This document shows positions 17,343 to 26,443 of a DNA stretch of 64,000 nucleotides, piece by piece (within the stretch, counting starts at the first letter, position 1; each line of letters begins with the position of its first letter). Under the pieces are notes generated by a model that made no database searches, was not told where the DNA came from, and saw only the letters and a list, made by a program, of their open reading frames with translations. Source of the stretch: an uncultured Winogradskyella sp. (GTDB lineage Bacteria > Bacteroidota > Bacteroidia > Flavobacteriales > Flavobacteriaceae); contig NZ_CANMCZ010000001.1 in the NCBI RefSeq assembly GCF_947496485.1, positions 1,607,596-1,671,595 of the forward strand, written 5' to 3'. Made by a program: the position numbers and the translations under genes.

Positions 17343-17468
17343 ATGAACACTACTTTAAACCAAACGATTACAGAACTAAAATTAAAGCTCGTTTACTCTA
17401 AATCTAATTTAGATGAAGTTTTAACTAAGATGAAGGAGAAGGAAGTTAACTATCGTATCGCAGTATAA
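17343..17468 (+). CDS. 41-aa microprotein, second of a related pair
   Basis: Starts MNTTLNQTITELKL and ends YRIAV, with a lysine-rich middle (LTKMKEKEVN). It is preceded by promoter copy B and shares its N-terminal pattern with the 37-aa protein upstream. It has no signal peptide and is predicted to be helical. The duplication of promoter plus small gene argues that the peptide, and not just an mRNA leader, is selected. Function unknown. Confidence 0.6.
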   Translation: MNTTLNQTITELKLKLVYSKSNLDEVLTKMKEKEVNYRIAV

Positions 17469-17527
17469 TTTAAGAAGGTCGAGTCTAATTATATCTCACC
17501 TTTAATTTTAAAAAAACAATTTAGAAA

Positions 17528-17800
17528 ATGATTGATAGTTTAGAAAAAAGCACAAAATATATCTTGTATGCCCTAACAATAGCTAAAAAGAATGAATTAG
17601 ATCTATACGAGGATAAGATTTTACAATTGAAAGAAAAAATGGATCAAAATCCTGATAGTACTGTAATAGAACATAAATATTTTCTTGCTAAAATGCGGTA
17701 CGAGCAACTCAAGAGAACTAATCAAGAATTGTGGGAGTTAGATCGAGACATGCTATATAATAAAAGATTTAGACAAATTAGTACTTTAGAGGTCTCTTAA
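17528..17800 (+). CDS. 90-aa helical protein, unknown function
   Basis: A highly charged, helical, cytoplasmic-looking protein beginning MIDSLEKSTKYILYALTIAK with coiled-coil character at about residues 20-75 (DKILQLKEKMDQNPDS, YFLAKMRYEQLKRTNQELWE). No known domain recognised. It lies 59 bases after the second microprotein and 38 bases before the lipoprotein gene, so all four are probably one transcript started from promoters A and B. It could be a protein-binding adaptor in the same response, but that is inference. Confidence 0.65.
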   Translation: MIDSLEKSTKYILYALTIAKKNELDLYEDKILQLKEKMDQNPDSTVIEHKYFLAKMRYEQLKRTNQELWELDRDMLYNKRFRQISTLEVS

Positions 17801-17838
17801 CCTGACTTCTTAAATTGATTCCTTAAAAAAATAATATA

Positions 17839-19254
17839 ATGAAAACGCTACTTATGAAAAACTATTTTTTACTTAGTCTTATGGCTTTGGTACTTATGAC
17901 CTCTTGTAGGTCTGAAGACGACCTAAGTATAGACCCACCAATTAATGCTAATATTGAGAACAACTCAACTTTAGCGTTTTTAATGGCAAAGGTTTCATTA
18001 AATGACGGTTCCAAAGATAATATGATAGACTTCGCAAGTAATCTAAGTGTTAAGTTGCCTGTAACCGTAACAGTTAATGGAATGGTTATAAATGTAACCA
18101 ATAGCAATGATTACGAGGAGATTTTAGATAGTTTTGATGTGTCTGAAGATGATGACGATGAGGTAATTATTTCTTATCCTATTACCGTTGTATTTTCAGA
18201 CTTTTCAACAGCTGTCATTAATTCAGATTCAGAGTTGGCTGTTGTTGCTAACACAGGTGAGGATGAGAACGACGATGATATAGAATGTATCGATTTTGAA
18301 TATCCTATTACAGCATCAGTATTTAACGAAAATGATGATACTGTAAGTACTATTACTATCAATAACGATAATCAGATGTATAATTTCATCGAAGACCTCG
18401 ATGAGTTTGCAGCGGTAACAATTAACTTTCCGATAACAGTTGTATTAGCAGATGGTTCTGTAGAAACTATTAATTCAGTTCAAGAATTGGAAGCTGCTAT
18501 TGAAGCAGCAGAAGGTACTTGTGATGAGGATGATAACAATGATTTTGACGATTGCGACACTAACATATATACTCCTACTTATTTTGAGGATAGCATTCTT
18601 GCTTGTGGTGAATGGACCATTGATAAACTAAAAAGAAACAATAACAATCTTGTAGATATTTATGAAGAGTATATTTTCACATTCAACGCAGATGGTACAC
18701 TACTAGTTACCGAAAATGCAAATATATTTAATGGGACTTGGATAGCTACAGAAACAGCAGGTGATGCAGATGTAACTATAGATGTGGTTGGCTTACCAGA
18801 TTTTAATGATACTTGGAATTTGTGTAAGATTAATTTACAGCCTGTTGAGAAACAAGTTGAATTAAAGATAGGTACAGACAGATTGCGCTTTGGAAGTTAT
18901 TGTTCTGATAATACTGATGCTACCCTTGAAGATATTTTAGAAGATGGTGCATGGATAGTTGCATCTTATAGCGATGATGGTATTGATGAAACAGCTGATT
19001 ATGATGGCTATGAAATAAACTTTAGCGATGATGGAACTGTATTTGCCACAAATGGAACTAACACTAATAATGGGACTTGGTCTGTATTTGGAAATGATGG
19101 TCTTATGGCTTTAGATTTTGGTACAGAAATGCCTTTCGAAGAGTTTAATGATAACAATTGGGACGTTGTCTCAATATCAAATACCGAAGTGACCATCCAT
19201 GATGTAAGTGGTGGTAATGGTAATACAGATATATTAACGCTACAAAAACTTTAA
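17839..19254 (+). CDS. large acidic lipoprotein with repeated beta domains (lipocalin-like C-terminus)
   Basis: A 471-residue surface or periplasmic lipoprotein: the signal sequence ends LMTSC (cysteine at residue 23; start could also be the ATG at 17854). The N-terminal half repeats a unit of the form V-x-FPITVVxxDGSxxxINSxxELxxxI (around residues 55-85, 108-140 and 180-210), here very rich in D and E. The C-terminal half contains two lipocalin-like modules, each opening with a tryptophan strand (CGEWTIDKLK, DGAWIVASYS) and a FxxDGTxxxT hairpin followed by NGTW. It is downstream of the sigma-dependent promoters and is the likely envelope effector of this locus. Confidence 0.8.
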   Translation: MKTLLMKNYFLLSLMALVLMTSCRSEDDLSIDPPINANIENNSTLAFLMAKVSLNDGSKDNMIDFASNLSVKLPVTVTVNGMVINVTNSNDYEEILDSFDVSEDDDDEVIISYPITVVFSDFSTAVINSDSELAVVANTGEDENDDDIECIDFEYPITASVFNENDDTVSTITINNDNQMYNFIEDLDEFAAVTINFPITVVLADGSVETINSVQELEAAIEAAEGTCDEDDNNDFDDCDTNIYTPTYFEDSILACGEWTIDKLKRNNNNLVDIYEEYIFTFNADGTLLVTENANIFNGTWIATETAGDADVTIDVVGLPDFNDTWNLCKINLQPVEKQVELKIGTDRLRFGSYCSDNTDATLEDILEDGAWIVASYSDDGIDETADYDGYEINFSDDGTVFATNGTNTNNGTWSVFGNDGLMALDFGTEMPFEEFNDNNWDVVSISNTEVTIHDVSGGNGNTDILTLQKL

Positions 19255-19349
19255 TCTATTCCGATTTAAAGAATTAAGATATTGGAGAACATGATTTTTT
19301 GAAAATGCTATATTAACTCAATTTTCAGGGACTTGAAAGTTGAACTTAA

Positions 19350-19382
19350 AACTGCCTCAGAGGTTAGGTATCTGGGGCAGTT
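19350..19382 (+). terminator. terminator after the lipoprotein operon
   Basis: AACTGCCTCAGA pairs with TCTGGGGCAGTT (one G-T type wobble) across a nine-base loop, followed by AATTTT. Confidence 0.6.
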
Positions 19383-19460
19383 AATTTTAAAAAAGTAATA
19401 GTATAAATCAGTTTTTAAGAATGAATAGTATTTATCTTTTTTGCCCCAAATACTATCATA

Positions 19461-19496
19461 GTAAAAAGCTAACCATAATTATGGTTGGCTTTTTAC
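19461..19496. terminator. bidirectional terminator between lipoprotein and metF
   Basis: GTAAAAAGCTAACCATAA and TTATGGTTGGCTTTTTAC form an almost perfect 17-bp stem ending 1 base from the metF stop codon. A and T runs on both sides allow termination of both convergent transcripts. Confidence 0.85.
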
Positions 19497-19497
19497 T

Positions 19498-20454
19498 TTA
19501 AAACAACTCAGAAGCAATAGCTTTTATATTATCACTCTTTCCCATAGAATAATAATGTAACACAGGAATACCGGCTTTTTGAAGTTCTTTAGACTGCTCA
19601 ATACACCATTCAATACCGACTTGTCTTACTTGTTTGTTATCCTTACATTTTACAATCGATATAATAAGTTCCTCAGGTAAATCTACATGAAAACGATGCG
19701 GAATTAAATTCAGTTGTTTCTTTGTAGCAATAGGTTTTAATCCTGGGATAATAGGAACTGTAATCCCTTCCTTTCTGCATTTGTCTACAAAGTCAAAATA
19801 CTTTTGATTATTGAAAAACATCTGGGTGACGATATAAGTCGCTCCATTTTTAATCTTCTTTTTTAAAAAATGAATATCGCTTTCTAAACTTGGTGCTTCC
19901 ATATGTTTTTCAGGATAAGCAGCAGCACCAATACAAAAATTAGTAGCAGAGCTATTTAGTAATTCTTCATCTAAATATTTACCATTATTCATATCTTCAA
20001 TTTGAGAGATGAGTTCATTGGCATAGGCATGACCTTCTTTTTCTGGTTTAAAATAAGTCTCGCTTTTTACAGCATCACCACGTAATGCCATTACATTATC
20101 AATGTCTAGAAAATCTAAATCGACCAAAAAGTTTTCGGTGTCTTCTTTAGTAAATCCACCACATAATATATGTGGAATGGCGTCAACTCCATATTTGTTC
20201 TGAATAGCAGCACATATACCAACGGTTCCAGGTCTTTTTTTAACGACTTGCTTTTTTAGAAGTCCGTTTTCTACTTCTTTAAATACATATTCTTCTCGAT
20301 GATAAGTGACATCAATAAATGGAGGTTTAAATTCCATTAATGGATCGATATTATCAAAAATAGATTGAATATGCTGTCCTTTTAATGGTGGTAATATTTC
20401 AAAAGAAAACTGAGTTTTTCCGTTGGCGTTTTTTATATGTTCTGTTACTTTCAT
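19498..20454 (-). CDS. metF: methylenetetrahydrofolate reductase
   Basis: MetF reduces 5,10-methylene-THF to 5-methyl-THF for methionine synthesis, with FAD. The 318 residues form the TIM barrel: the catalytic glutamate lies in FSFEILPP (about residue 20), the FAD/folate aspartate in ALRGDAV (about 117), and NFCIGAAAYPEKH and TYIVTQMFF are conserved. It is the last gene of the SAM-riboswitch operon, 91 bases after metH2. Its last 60 bases occur a second time at 11799-11858, marking the far end of the accessory block. Confidence 0.97.
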   Translation of the reverse strand: MKVTEHIKNANGKTQFSFEILPPLKGQHIQSIFDNIDPLMEFKPPFIDVTYHREEYVFKEVENGLLKKQVVKKRPGTVGICAAIQNKYGVDAIPHILCGGFTKEDTENFLVDLDFLDIDNVMALRGDAVKSETYFKPEKEGHAYANELISQIEDMNNGKYLDEELLNSSATNFCIGAAAYPEKHMEAPSLESDIHFLKKKIKNGATYIVTQMFFNNQKYFDFVDKCRKEGITVPIIPGLKPIATKKQLNLIPHRFHVDLPEELIISIVKCKDNKQVRQVGIEWCIEQSKELQKAGIPVLHYYSMGKSDNIKAIASELF

Positions 20455-20545
20455 GTGATTTTATCTATTGTTTTTTTTGGGACACATGCTGTTCGCAATT
20501 AATCATTTTAGTTAGGTGAAAATATTTAGAATATGCTCGATTCAT

Positions 20546-23236
20546 TTATTGTGCAATGTTTGGGTTAAGCCATTTTTCGGCTTCTTCTAAAGAAATATGT
20601 CTACGTTTACTATAGTCTTTTACTTGGTCTGTTGTGACTTTCCCTAATCCGAAATATTTAGCCTCAGGATTACCAAAATAATAACCACTGACACTCGCAG
20701 CTGGCCACATAGCTAGGCTATCGGTAAGTTTTACACCAATATTTTCTTCAACATTTAAAAGTTTCCAAATGGTGTTTTTTTCTAAGTGATCTGGACATGC
20801 AGGATAACCTGGAGCAGGTCTAATACCTTTATAACTTTCTTTAATTAATTCTTGGTTAGATAGGTTTTCGTTTTTAGCGTAACTCCAGTATTTTGTTCTT
20901 ACTTCTTTATGTAAATACTCGGCAAAAGCTTCTGCTAATCGATCAGCTAATGCTTTTATCATTATAGAATTATAATCATCATGATTAGCTTCAAATTGTG
21001 AGGCTAATTCTTGTGTTCCAAATCCTGTAGATACACAGAAACAGCCCATATAATCTTGTTTTTCTGATGTTTTTGGTGCAATAAAATCCGCTAAAGCAAT
21101 GTTTGGTTTCCCTTCTGATTTTTTAGATTGTTGACGAAGGGTTAAGAATGTCTCTAAAATATTACCAGAAGCGTCTTTAATTTCAATATCATCGTCATTG
21201 ATGGTATTCGCAGGAAACAACCCGAAGATGGCCTTAGCTTTCAAGAGTTTTTCGTCAAAAATACGTGTGAGTAATTCTTGAGCATCAGTAAATAACTCTG
21301 TTGCTTGTGAACCTACAACAGTATCGGATAATATTTCTGGATATTTACCATGTAAATCCCAACTTCTAAAGAATGGAGACCAATCGATAAAATCTTCAAG
21401 TTTTGTAATATCAAAATCTTCTATAATTTGAATACCTAATTGCTCAGGCTTTACAATTTCAGAAGTGTTCCAATCTATTTGAAATTTATTTTTTCGAGCA
21501 TCTTCAATAGAGAGATATTCTTTTTTCTTTCCACGTTTTAAGAATTGCTCACGGAAGGCATCATAATCCTCGCGAATCTGGTGTTTATATATTTCACTAT
21601 CTTTTTTAAGTAAATCACCTACTACAGTTACAGCTCTTGAGGCATCATTTATATGTACTACAGTATTACTATAATGAGGAGCGATTTTTACAGCGGAATG
21701 CGCTCTAGATGTGGTAGCTCCTCCAATAATAAGAGGAATGTCTAAATTCTCTTTTTCAAGTGCTTTAGAGATATAAACCATTTCATCTAGCGACGGTGTA
21801 ATTAAACCACTTAAACCAATAATATCCACATTTTCTTTCTTCGCAGTCTCTATGATTTTTTCTGGCGGAACCATTACTCCAAGGTCAATAATTTCATAAT
21901 TATTACAGCCCAAAACTACGCTTACAATATTTTTCCCAATATCGTGTACATCTCCCTTTACTGTTGCCATTAAAATGCGTCCTGCGAATTCTTGCTTTCC
22001 ATCTTTTTCAGCTTCAATGAAGGGTTGCAAATAAGCCACTGCTTTTTTCATTACGCGTGCAGATTTTACCACTTGTGGTAAAAACATTTTACCACTCCCA
22101 AATAAATCTCCAACCACATTCATCCCAATCATTAAATGACCTTCAATAACTTCAATAGGTTTGCCCGAAGCGAGTCGTGCTTCCTCAACATCTTCGATGA
22201 TATGAGCATCAATACCTTTAACTAAAGCGTGTGTAATTCTATCTTGTAATGGCTCATTCCTCCATTCTTGGATTACTGCATCTCGACTCGTAGATGTTGA
22301 GCCTTTTACCTTAAGCTCTTCCGCAAAGTCCAATAAACGTTCCGTTGCATCTTCGCGTCGGTCAAATAGCACATCTTCAACACGTTCTAATAAGTCTTTA
22401 TCAATTTCGTCATAAATCTCAAGCATTGTTGGGTTAACAATACCCATATTCATTCCATTTTTTATGGCATGAAATAAAAATGAAGAATGCATGGCTTCTC
22501 TAACCACATTGTTTCCTCTAAATGAAAAAGACACATTACTTACTCCACCAGAAACATTGGCGTAAGGTAAATTCTCTCTAATCCATTTTGTAGCCTCAAA
22601 AAAGTCGAGTGCGTTTCTACGATGTTCATCCATGCCTGTGGCCACAGGAAAAATATTGGGATCGAAAATAATATCTTGAGGCGGAAAATTGACTTCGTTG
22701 ACCAAAATATCATAAGAACGTTTACAAATTTCAATACGCCTATTGTAATTATCAGCTTGCCCAGTTTCATCAAAAGCCATAACGATAACCGCAGCTCCAT
22801 AACGCTTAACTAACTTGGCTTGGCGTTTAAATTCGGCTTCTCCTTCTTTCAAACTTATAGAATTCACAACACATTTTCCTTGTGCGACTTGTAAACCTGC
22901 TTCAATGATTTCCCATTTAGAACTATCTATCATCAGTGGAATTCTAGAAATATCGGGTTCTGAGGCAATAAGGTTTAAAAAGGTAGTCATGGCATAAACA
23001 CCATCTAACATGCCTTCATCCATATTTACATCTAGAATCTGTGCTCCACCATCAACTTGGTCTCTTGCAACTTCTAAAGCTTCATCGTATTTTTCTTCTT
23101 TTATTAAACGCAGAAATTTTCGAGATCCGGTTACATTGGTTCGTTCACCAACGTTTATAAAATTACTTTCTGGTGTCACCACCAAAGGTTCTAATCCAGA
23201 TAAGGTTAAATATTTCATACAGTCAGGTTCTGCCAT
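20546..23236 (-). CDS. metH: methionine synthase, folate-, cobalamin- and activation-domain subunit
   Basis: This 896-residue protein carries three of the four MetH modules: the methyl-THF-binding domain (about 20-290; [26 protein letters not shown]), the cap and B12-binding domain (about 310-560; [12 protein letters not shown] with the cobalt-coordinating histidine, [25 protein letters not shown]) and the SAM-dependent reactivation domain (about 570-890; [25 protein letters not shown]). The homocysteine domain is the separate gene just upstream, whose stop overlaps this start by one base (TAATG). The two polypeptides together should equal one cobalamin-dependent MetH. Confidence 0.96.
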   Translation of the reverse strand: MAEPDCMKYLTLSGLEPLVVTPESNFINVGERTNVTGSRKFLRLIKEEKYDEALEVARDQVDGGAQILDVNMDEGMLDGVYAMTTFLNLIASEPDISRIPLMIDSSKWEIIEAGLQVAQGKCVVNSISLKEGEAEFKRQAKLVKRYGAAVIVMAFDETGQADNYNRRIEICKRSYDILVNEVNFPPQDIIFDPNIFPVATGMDEHRRNALDFFEATKWIRENLPYANVSGGVSNVSFSFRGNNVVREAMHSSFLFHAIKNGMNMGIVNPTMLEIYDEIDKDLLERVEDVLFDRREDATERLLDFAEELKVKGSTSTSRDAVIQEWRNEPLQDRITHALVKGIDAHIIEDVEEARLASGKPIEVIEGHLMIGMNVVGDLFGSGKMFLPQVVKSARVMKKAVAYLQPFIEAEKDGKQEFAGRILMATVKGDVHDIGKNIVSVVLGCNNYEIIDLGVMVPPEKIIETAKKENVDIIGLSGLITPSLDEMVYISKALEKENLDIPLIIGGATTSRAHSAVKIAPHYSNTVVHINDASRAVTVVGDLLKKDSEIYKHQIREDYDAFREQFLKRGKKKEYLSIEDARKNKFQIDWNTSEIVKPEQLGIQIIEDFDITKLEDFIDWSPFFRSWDLHGKYPEILSDTVVGSQATELFTDAQELLTRIFDEKLLKAKAIFGLFPANTINDDDIEIKDASGNILETFLTLRQQSKKSEGKPNIALADFIAPKTSEKQDYMGCFCVSTGFGTQELASQFEANHDDYNSIMIKALADRLAEAFAEYLHKEVRTKYWSYAKNENLSNQELIKESYKGIRPAPGYPACPDHLEKNTIWKLLNVEENIGVKLTDSLAMWPAASVSGYYFGNPEAKYFGLGKVTTDQVKDYSKRRHISLEEAEKWLNPNIAQ

Positions 23237-24237
23237 TATACGAATTCTTGAGTTAGTCTAGGTTGATAGTTTTTTGCTACTTCTGCAATTGCATTAATAT
23301 GAGCAGGACTTGTACCACAACAACCTCCAATAATATTTATGAGACCATCTTTAAGGTAATCTTCAATGTAACTTTGCATCTGTTGAGGTGATTCATCATA
23401 TTCTCCAAAGGCATTTGGTAAACCTGCATTTGGATGCGCGGATGTGTAAAATTTAGTTTTGTTAGATAAGCGCTGTAAATAAGGTTTTAACTGTTCTGCA
23501 CCAAGTGCACAATTAAAACCAACACTTAGCAATGAAATATGTGATATTGAAGTTAAAAAGGCTTCAACAGTTTGTCCGGACAAAGTTCTTCCTGAAGCAT
23601 CCGTAATTGTTCCTGAAACCATAATTGGAATATTGATATTCCGTTCTTCTTTTACTTCTTCAATAGCAAATAAAGCTGCTTTTGCGTTTAAAGTATCAAA
23701 AATAGTTTCAACTAAAAGGATATCAACTCCACCATCAATTAAGGCTTCTACTTGTTGTTTGTATGCAATACGTAATTCGTTAAACGTTATCGCTCTGTAT
23801 TCTGGTCTGTTTACGTCTGGAGATAAACTTGCAGTTTTATTTGTTGGTCCAATACTACCAGCTACAAATCGTGGTTTCTTTGGATTGGCTTTTGTAAATT
23901 TATCAGCAACCTCCTTAGCGATTTTAGCAGATTCGTAATTGAGTTCGTAAATCAAATCTTCCATGTCGTAGTCTGCCATCGCTATCGTTGTTCCAGAAAA
24001 TGTATTGGTTTCTACGATATCTGCTCCAGCTTCAAAATATTTAGCATGAATATCTGCTATTGCTTTGGGCTGCGTTAAAGACAATAAATCATTATTACCC
24101 TGTAAAGGTGATGGATAATCTTTAAAACGCTCTCCTCTAAAATCTTCCTCTGAGAAATTGTATTGCTGAAGCATAGTTCCCATGGCTCCATCGAGAATTA
24201 ATATTCGTTTTTCTAATTCTTGTTTAATATTTGCCAT
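23236..24237 (-). CDS. metH1: methionine synthase, homocysteine S-methyltransferase subunit
   Basis: A 333-residue homocysteine-binding barrel corresponding to MetH residues 1-350. It opens with [25 protein letters not shown] and contains the three zinc cysteines in GFNCALG (about residue 243) and [11 protein letters not shown] (about 309-310). Split MetH of this kind is usual in Flavobacteriaceae. Its start overlaps the metZ stop by one base and its stop overlaps the metH2 start by one base, so the three are translationally coupled, which would help keep the subunits equimolar. Confidence 0.95.
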   Translation of the reverse strand: MANIKQELEKRILILDGAMGTMLQQYNFSEEDFRGERFKDYPSPLQGNNDLLSLTQPKAIADIHAKYFEAGADIVETNTFSGTTIAMADYDMEDLIYELNYESAKIAKEVADKFTKANPKKPRFVAGSIGPTNKTASLSPDVNRPEYRAITFNELRIAYKQQVEALIDGGVDILLVETIFDTLNAKAALFAIEEVKEERNINIPIMVSGTITDASGRTLSGQTVEAFLTSISHISLLSVGFNCALGAEQLKPYLQRLSNKTKFYTSAHPNAGLPNAFGEYDESPQQMQSYIEDYLKDGLINIIGGCCGTSPAHINAIAEVAKNYQPRLTQEFV

Positions 24238-25403
24238 TAATTGAGGGCTTGTTTTAAATCGTTAATAATATCTTCTGGATGCTCCAAACCAACAGAAATT
24301 CTTATCAAACCATCAGTAATTCCTGTTTGTAGACGAATATCTTCAGGTATTTTTGCATGAGTTGTTGACGCAGGATGCGTTACGATGCTTCTTGTGTCTC
24401 CTAAGTTTGCAGATAGTGATAATAACTTTATTGCATTTAAAAATTTACACCCTGCTTCGACACCTCCTTTTATTTCGAAAGCGACAACGTTGCCACCCAA
24501 TTTCATTTGTTGTTTAGCCAATTCGTATTGTGGATGTGATTTTAAGAAAGGATATTTTACAAAATTCACAGTATTATGAGATTCTAAAAAAGTAGCAACT
24601 TTTAAAGCATTATCACAATGTCTATCAACTCTAACTGGCAATGTTTCTAAACTTTTTGACAAAACCCATGCGTTAAAAGGTGATAATGCTGGGCCTGTGT
24701 TTCTAGAAAATAAATATATTTTCTGAATTAAATCTGCGGTACCAACGGTTACACCTCCTAAAACTCGTCCTTGTCCATCCATTAATTTGGTTGCAGAGTG
24801 AATAACCAAATCTGCACCAAATTTTATAGGCTGTTGTAAATAAGGTGTAGCAAAACAATTGTCAATTATAAATATGAGATTATGTTTTTTTGCAATATCC
24901 CCTAAACGTTTTAAATCTAAAATATCTACAGCAGGATTTGTTGGACTTTCAGCATAAATTACTTTAGTGTTAGGTTGAATAAGACTTTCAATATTATCTA
25001 ATTGGTCAATTTTAAAATAACTTGTAGAAATATTCCACTTAGGTAAAATATTATTAAATAAGGTTTGGGTTGAACCAAAAATGCTTTGAGATGAAATAAT
25101 ATGATCTTCTGAATTCAATAAAGCGGCAAATGTTGAAAATACAGCTGACATACCAGAGGCAAAGGCATAGCCACGTTCTGCTCCTTCCATTAAGCATACT
25201 TTTTCAACAAACTCTGAGGTATTAGGATTAGAATAACGACTGTAAATATTACGTTGTTTTTCATCTGCAAAGGAAGCACGCATATCTTCAGCATCTTCAA
25301 AAACATAGCTCGATGTTAAATACAAAGGGCTGGAATGTTCTAAAAATTGCGAACGCTCAATTTGAGTACGTATAGTTGTAGTTTCAATGTATTTTGAACT
25401 CAT
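24237..25403 (-). CDS. metZ: O-succinyl/O-acetylhomoserine sulfhydrylase (trans-sulfuration family)
   Basis: A PLP enzyme of the Cys/Met metabolism family that makes homocysteine from an acylated homoserine and sulfide. Signs are NIYSRYSNPN, YAFASGMSAVFSTF, FIIDNCFATPYLQQP and the PLP lysine in HSATKLMDGQGRVLGG (about residue 212). The start at MSSKYIETTTIRTQ (25403) fits the family better than the in-frame ATG at 25421, though either is possible. As the first gene after the SAM-I riboswitch it fits sulfhydrylation followed by methylation to methionine. Distinguishing acetyl- from succinylhomoserine is not possible by eye. Confidence 0.93.
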   Translation of the reverse strand: MSSKYIETTTIRTQIERSQFLEHSSPLYLTSSYVFEDAEDMRASFADEKQRNIYSRYSNPNTSEFVEKVCLMEGAERGYAFASGMSAVFSTFAALLNSEDHIISSQSIFGSTQTLFNNILPKWNISTSYFKIDQLDNIESLIQPNTKVIYAESPTNPAVDILDLKRLGDIAKKHNLIFIIDNCFATPYLQQPIKFGADLVIHSATKLMDGQGRVLGGVTVGTADLIQKIYLFSRNTGPALSPFNAWVLSKSLETLPVRVDRHCDNALKVATFLESHNTVNFVKYPFLKSHPQYELAKQQMKLGGNVVAFEIKGGVEAGCKFLNAIKLLSLSANLGDTRSIVTHPASTTHAKIPEDIRLQTGITDGLIRISVGLEHPEDIINDLKQALN

Positions 25404-25509
25404 TTCTTTTACTTTAGTCAAAAGCCAAATACATCAATGTTGACGTACTATATAAAAAAGTTAAAAAGAAATTGAATTACAAATGAGTAATTACGTTAGG
25501 TTATCTATC

Positions 25510-25539
25510 CAATTACGCGATAAATGAATCGGTAATTAC
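25510..25539 (-). promoter_or_regulatory. hairpin in the SAM riboswitch expression platform
   Basis: AATTAC-CGAT and ATCG-GTAATT pair in a 10-bp stem with one bulged G, between the aptamer and metZ. Two further GTAATTAC palindromes flank it. It has no T-run, so it is more likely an alternative structure than a terminator. Confidence 0.4.
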
Positions 25540-25540
25540 G

Positions 25541-25620
25541 TAGAATTTAGCACCTTCTTAATAAGTTTAAGGGTTGCTAAGGTTTCAAAGGGTCTAATCC
25601 CTCCACCTTTCTTGATAACA
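25541..25620 (-). ncRNA. SAM-I (S box) riboswitch
   Basis: The minus strand reads the conserved S-box core: TTATCAAGAAAGGTGGAGGG, then ATTAGACCC, TTTGAAACC, TTAGCAACC and, at the 3' side, AAGGTGCTAAATTC. It lies 138 bases before the metZ start and controls metZ-metH1-metH2-metF, shutting the operon when SAM is plentiful. Confidence 0.95.
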
Positions 25621-25757
25621 TTTCAATAAGTTATTTGAACTTTGTAAACACAATATTCCGAAAGAAAATAGGAAAAAGCAAATTTTTATTCACTTTATTT
25701 TAACGAAATCATATTGCTTTTTAGTTGTAACTTTGATTTAGCCCAAATGAATTAATT

Positions 25758-26342
25758 ATGTTAGAAAACTTCTGGTTCAATGTTAAGATAGGCATTGACC
25801 ATATTATAGATAAAAACGGCTATGACCATCTACTTTTCTTATTGGTTTTAGCTGTTCCATACGTTTTTAAAGATTGGAAACGTGTTTTGATTTTAGTATC
25901 TATTTTCACTATTGGTCATTCAATTTCATTAGTTTTAGGTGCTTATGATGTTGTTACTGTAAACGGTAAACTTATTGAGTTTTTAATACCAATTACCATA
26001 TTAATTACTGCTATATACAACGTTTTTACTGCAGGGAAAAAGGATAGGGGAAACAAAGTAGGTCCATTATTTTTAACAACTCTTTTCTTTGGTCTTATCC
26101 ACGGTTTGGGTTTTGCGAGATACCTAGATATGATCTCTGATAATTCATTAATGTTTCTTGTTGAGTTTGCATTAGGTATCGAAATTGCTCAAGTTATAAT
26201 TGTATTTGTTGTATTATTTCTTGGCTTTATGTGTCAAACTATATTTAGGTTTACGCGTAGAGATTGGGTTATGGTGCTTTCTTCTATTGTAATAGGACTG
26301 GTAATCCCCATGATAATTCAAAGTAATTTGTTAAATCCTTGA
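25758..26342 (+). CDS. HupE/UreJ family membrane protein
   Basis: A 194-residue membrane protein with about six hydrophobic segments. It has the family's N-terminal GIDHIIDKNGYDHLLFLL with its histidine/aspartate pattern, TIGHSISLVLG, and FGLIHGLGFA. HupE/UreJ proteins are linked to nickel or cobalt uptake, but many Bacteroidota members stand alone, as here, without a hydrogenase or urease. A TAACTTTG -7 element lies at 25728-25735, 22 bases before the ATG. Metal transport is therefore family-based inference. Confidence 0.88.
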   Translation: MLENFWFNVKIGIDHIIDKNGYDHLLFLLVLAVPYVFKDWKRVLILVSIFTIGHSISLVLGAYDVVTVNGKLIEFLIPITILITAIYNVFTAGKKDRGNKVGPLFLTTLFFGLIHGLGFARYLDMISDNSLMFLVEFALGIEIAQVIIVFVVLFLGFMCQTIFRFTRRDWVMVLSSIVIGLVIPMIIQSNLLNP

Positions 26343-26374
26343 TTAAGTTTGGTAAAACTTTAACTACTAGTAAA

Positions 26375-26443
26375 TTGGTTATAAAATACTATCCTTTTAT
26401 ATTCGTTATTTACATTGTATTATTGTACAAGAAGAAGAATTAA
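26375..26443 (+). CDS. possible small membrane peptide upstream of dCMP deaminase
   Basis: A frame with TTG starts (26375, or 26339 overlapping the HupE stop) encodes a hydrophobic helix (YYPFIFVIYIVLLY) followed by KKKN and a stop. The stop overlaps the dCMP deaminase ATG by one base (TAATG), the same coupling seen between the next two genes, which argues that it is translated. It lacks an ATG and is too short to judge further. Confidence 0.35.
   Translation: MVIKYYPFIFVIYIVLLYKKKN

Noticed and set aside
19497..19510. TGAGTTGTTTTAA at the metF end, shared with promoter copies A-D
   Set aside because: These bases encode the SELF-stop of MetF and have no TGGGAC upstream, so I do not count it as a fifth promoter; a link to the integration event is possible but unproven.
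20470..20500. TTGGGACACATGCTGTTCGC upstream of metF as a sigma promoter
   Set aside because: The second half TGAGTTGTTTTAA is absent; metF is served by the riboswitch operon.
22540..22800. 86-codon frame inside metH2
   Set aside because: It is an alternative frame of a well-supported gene.
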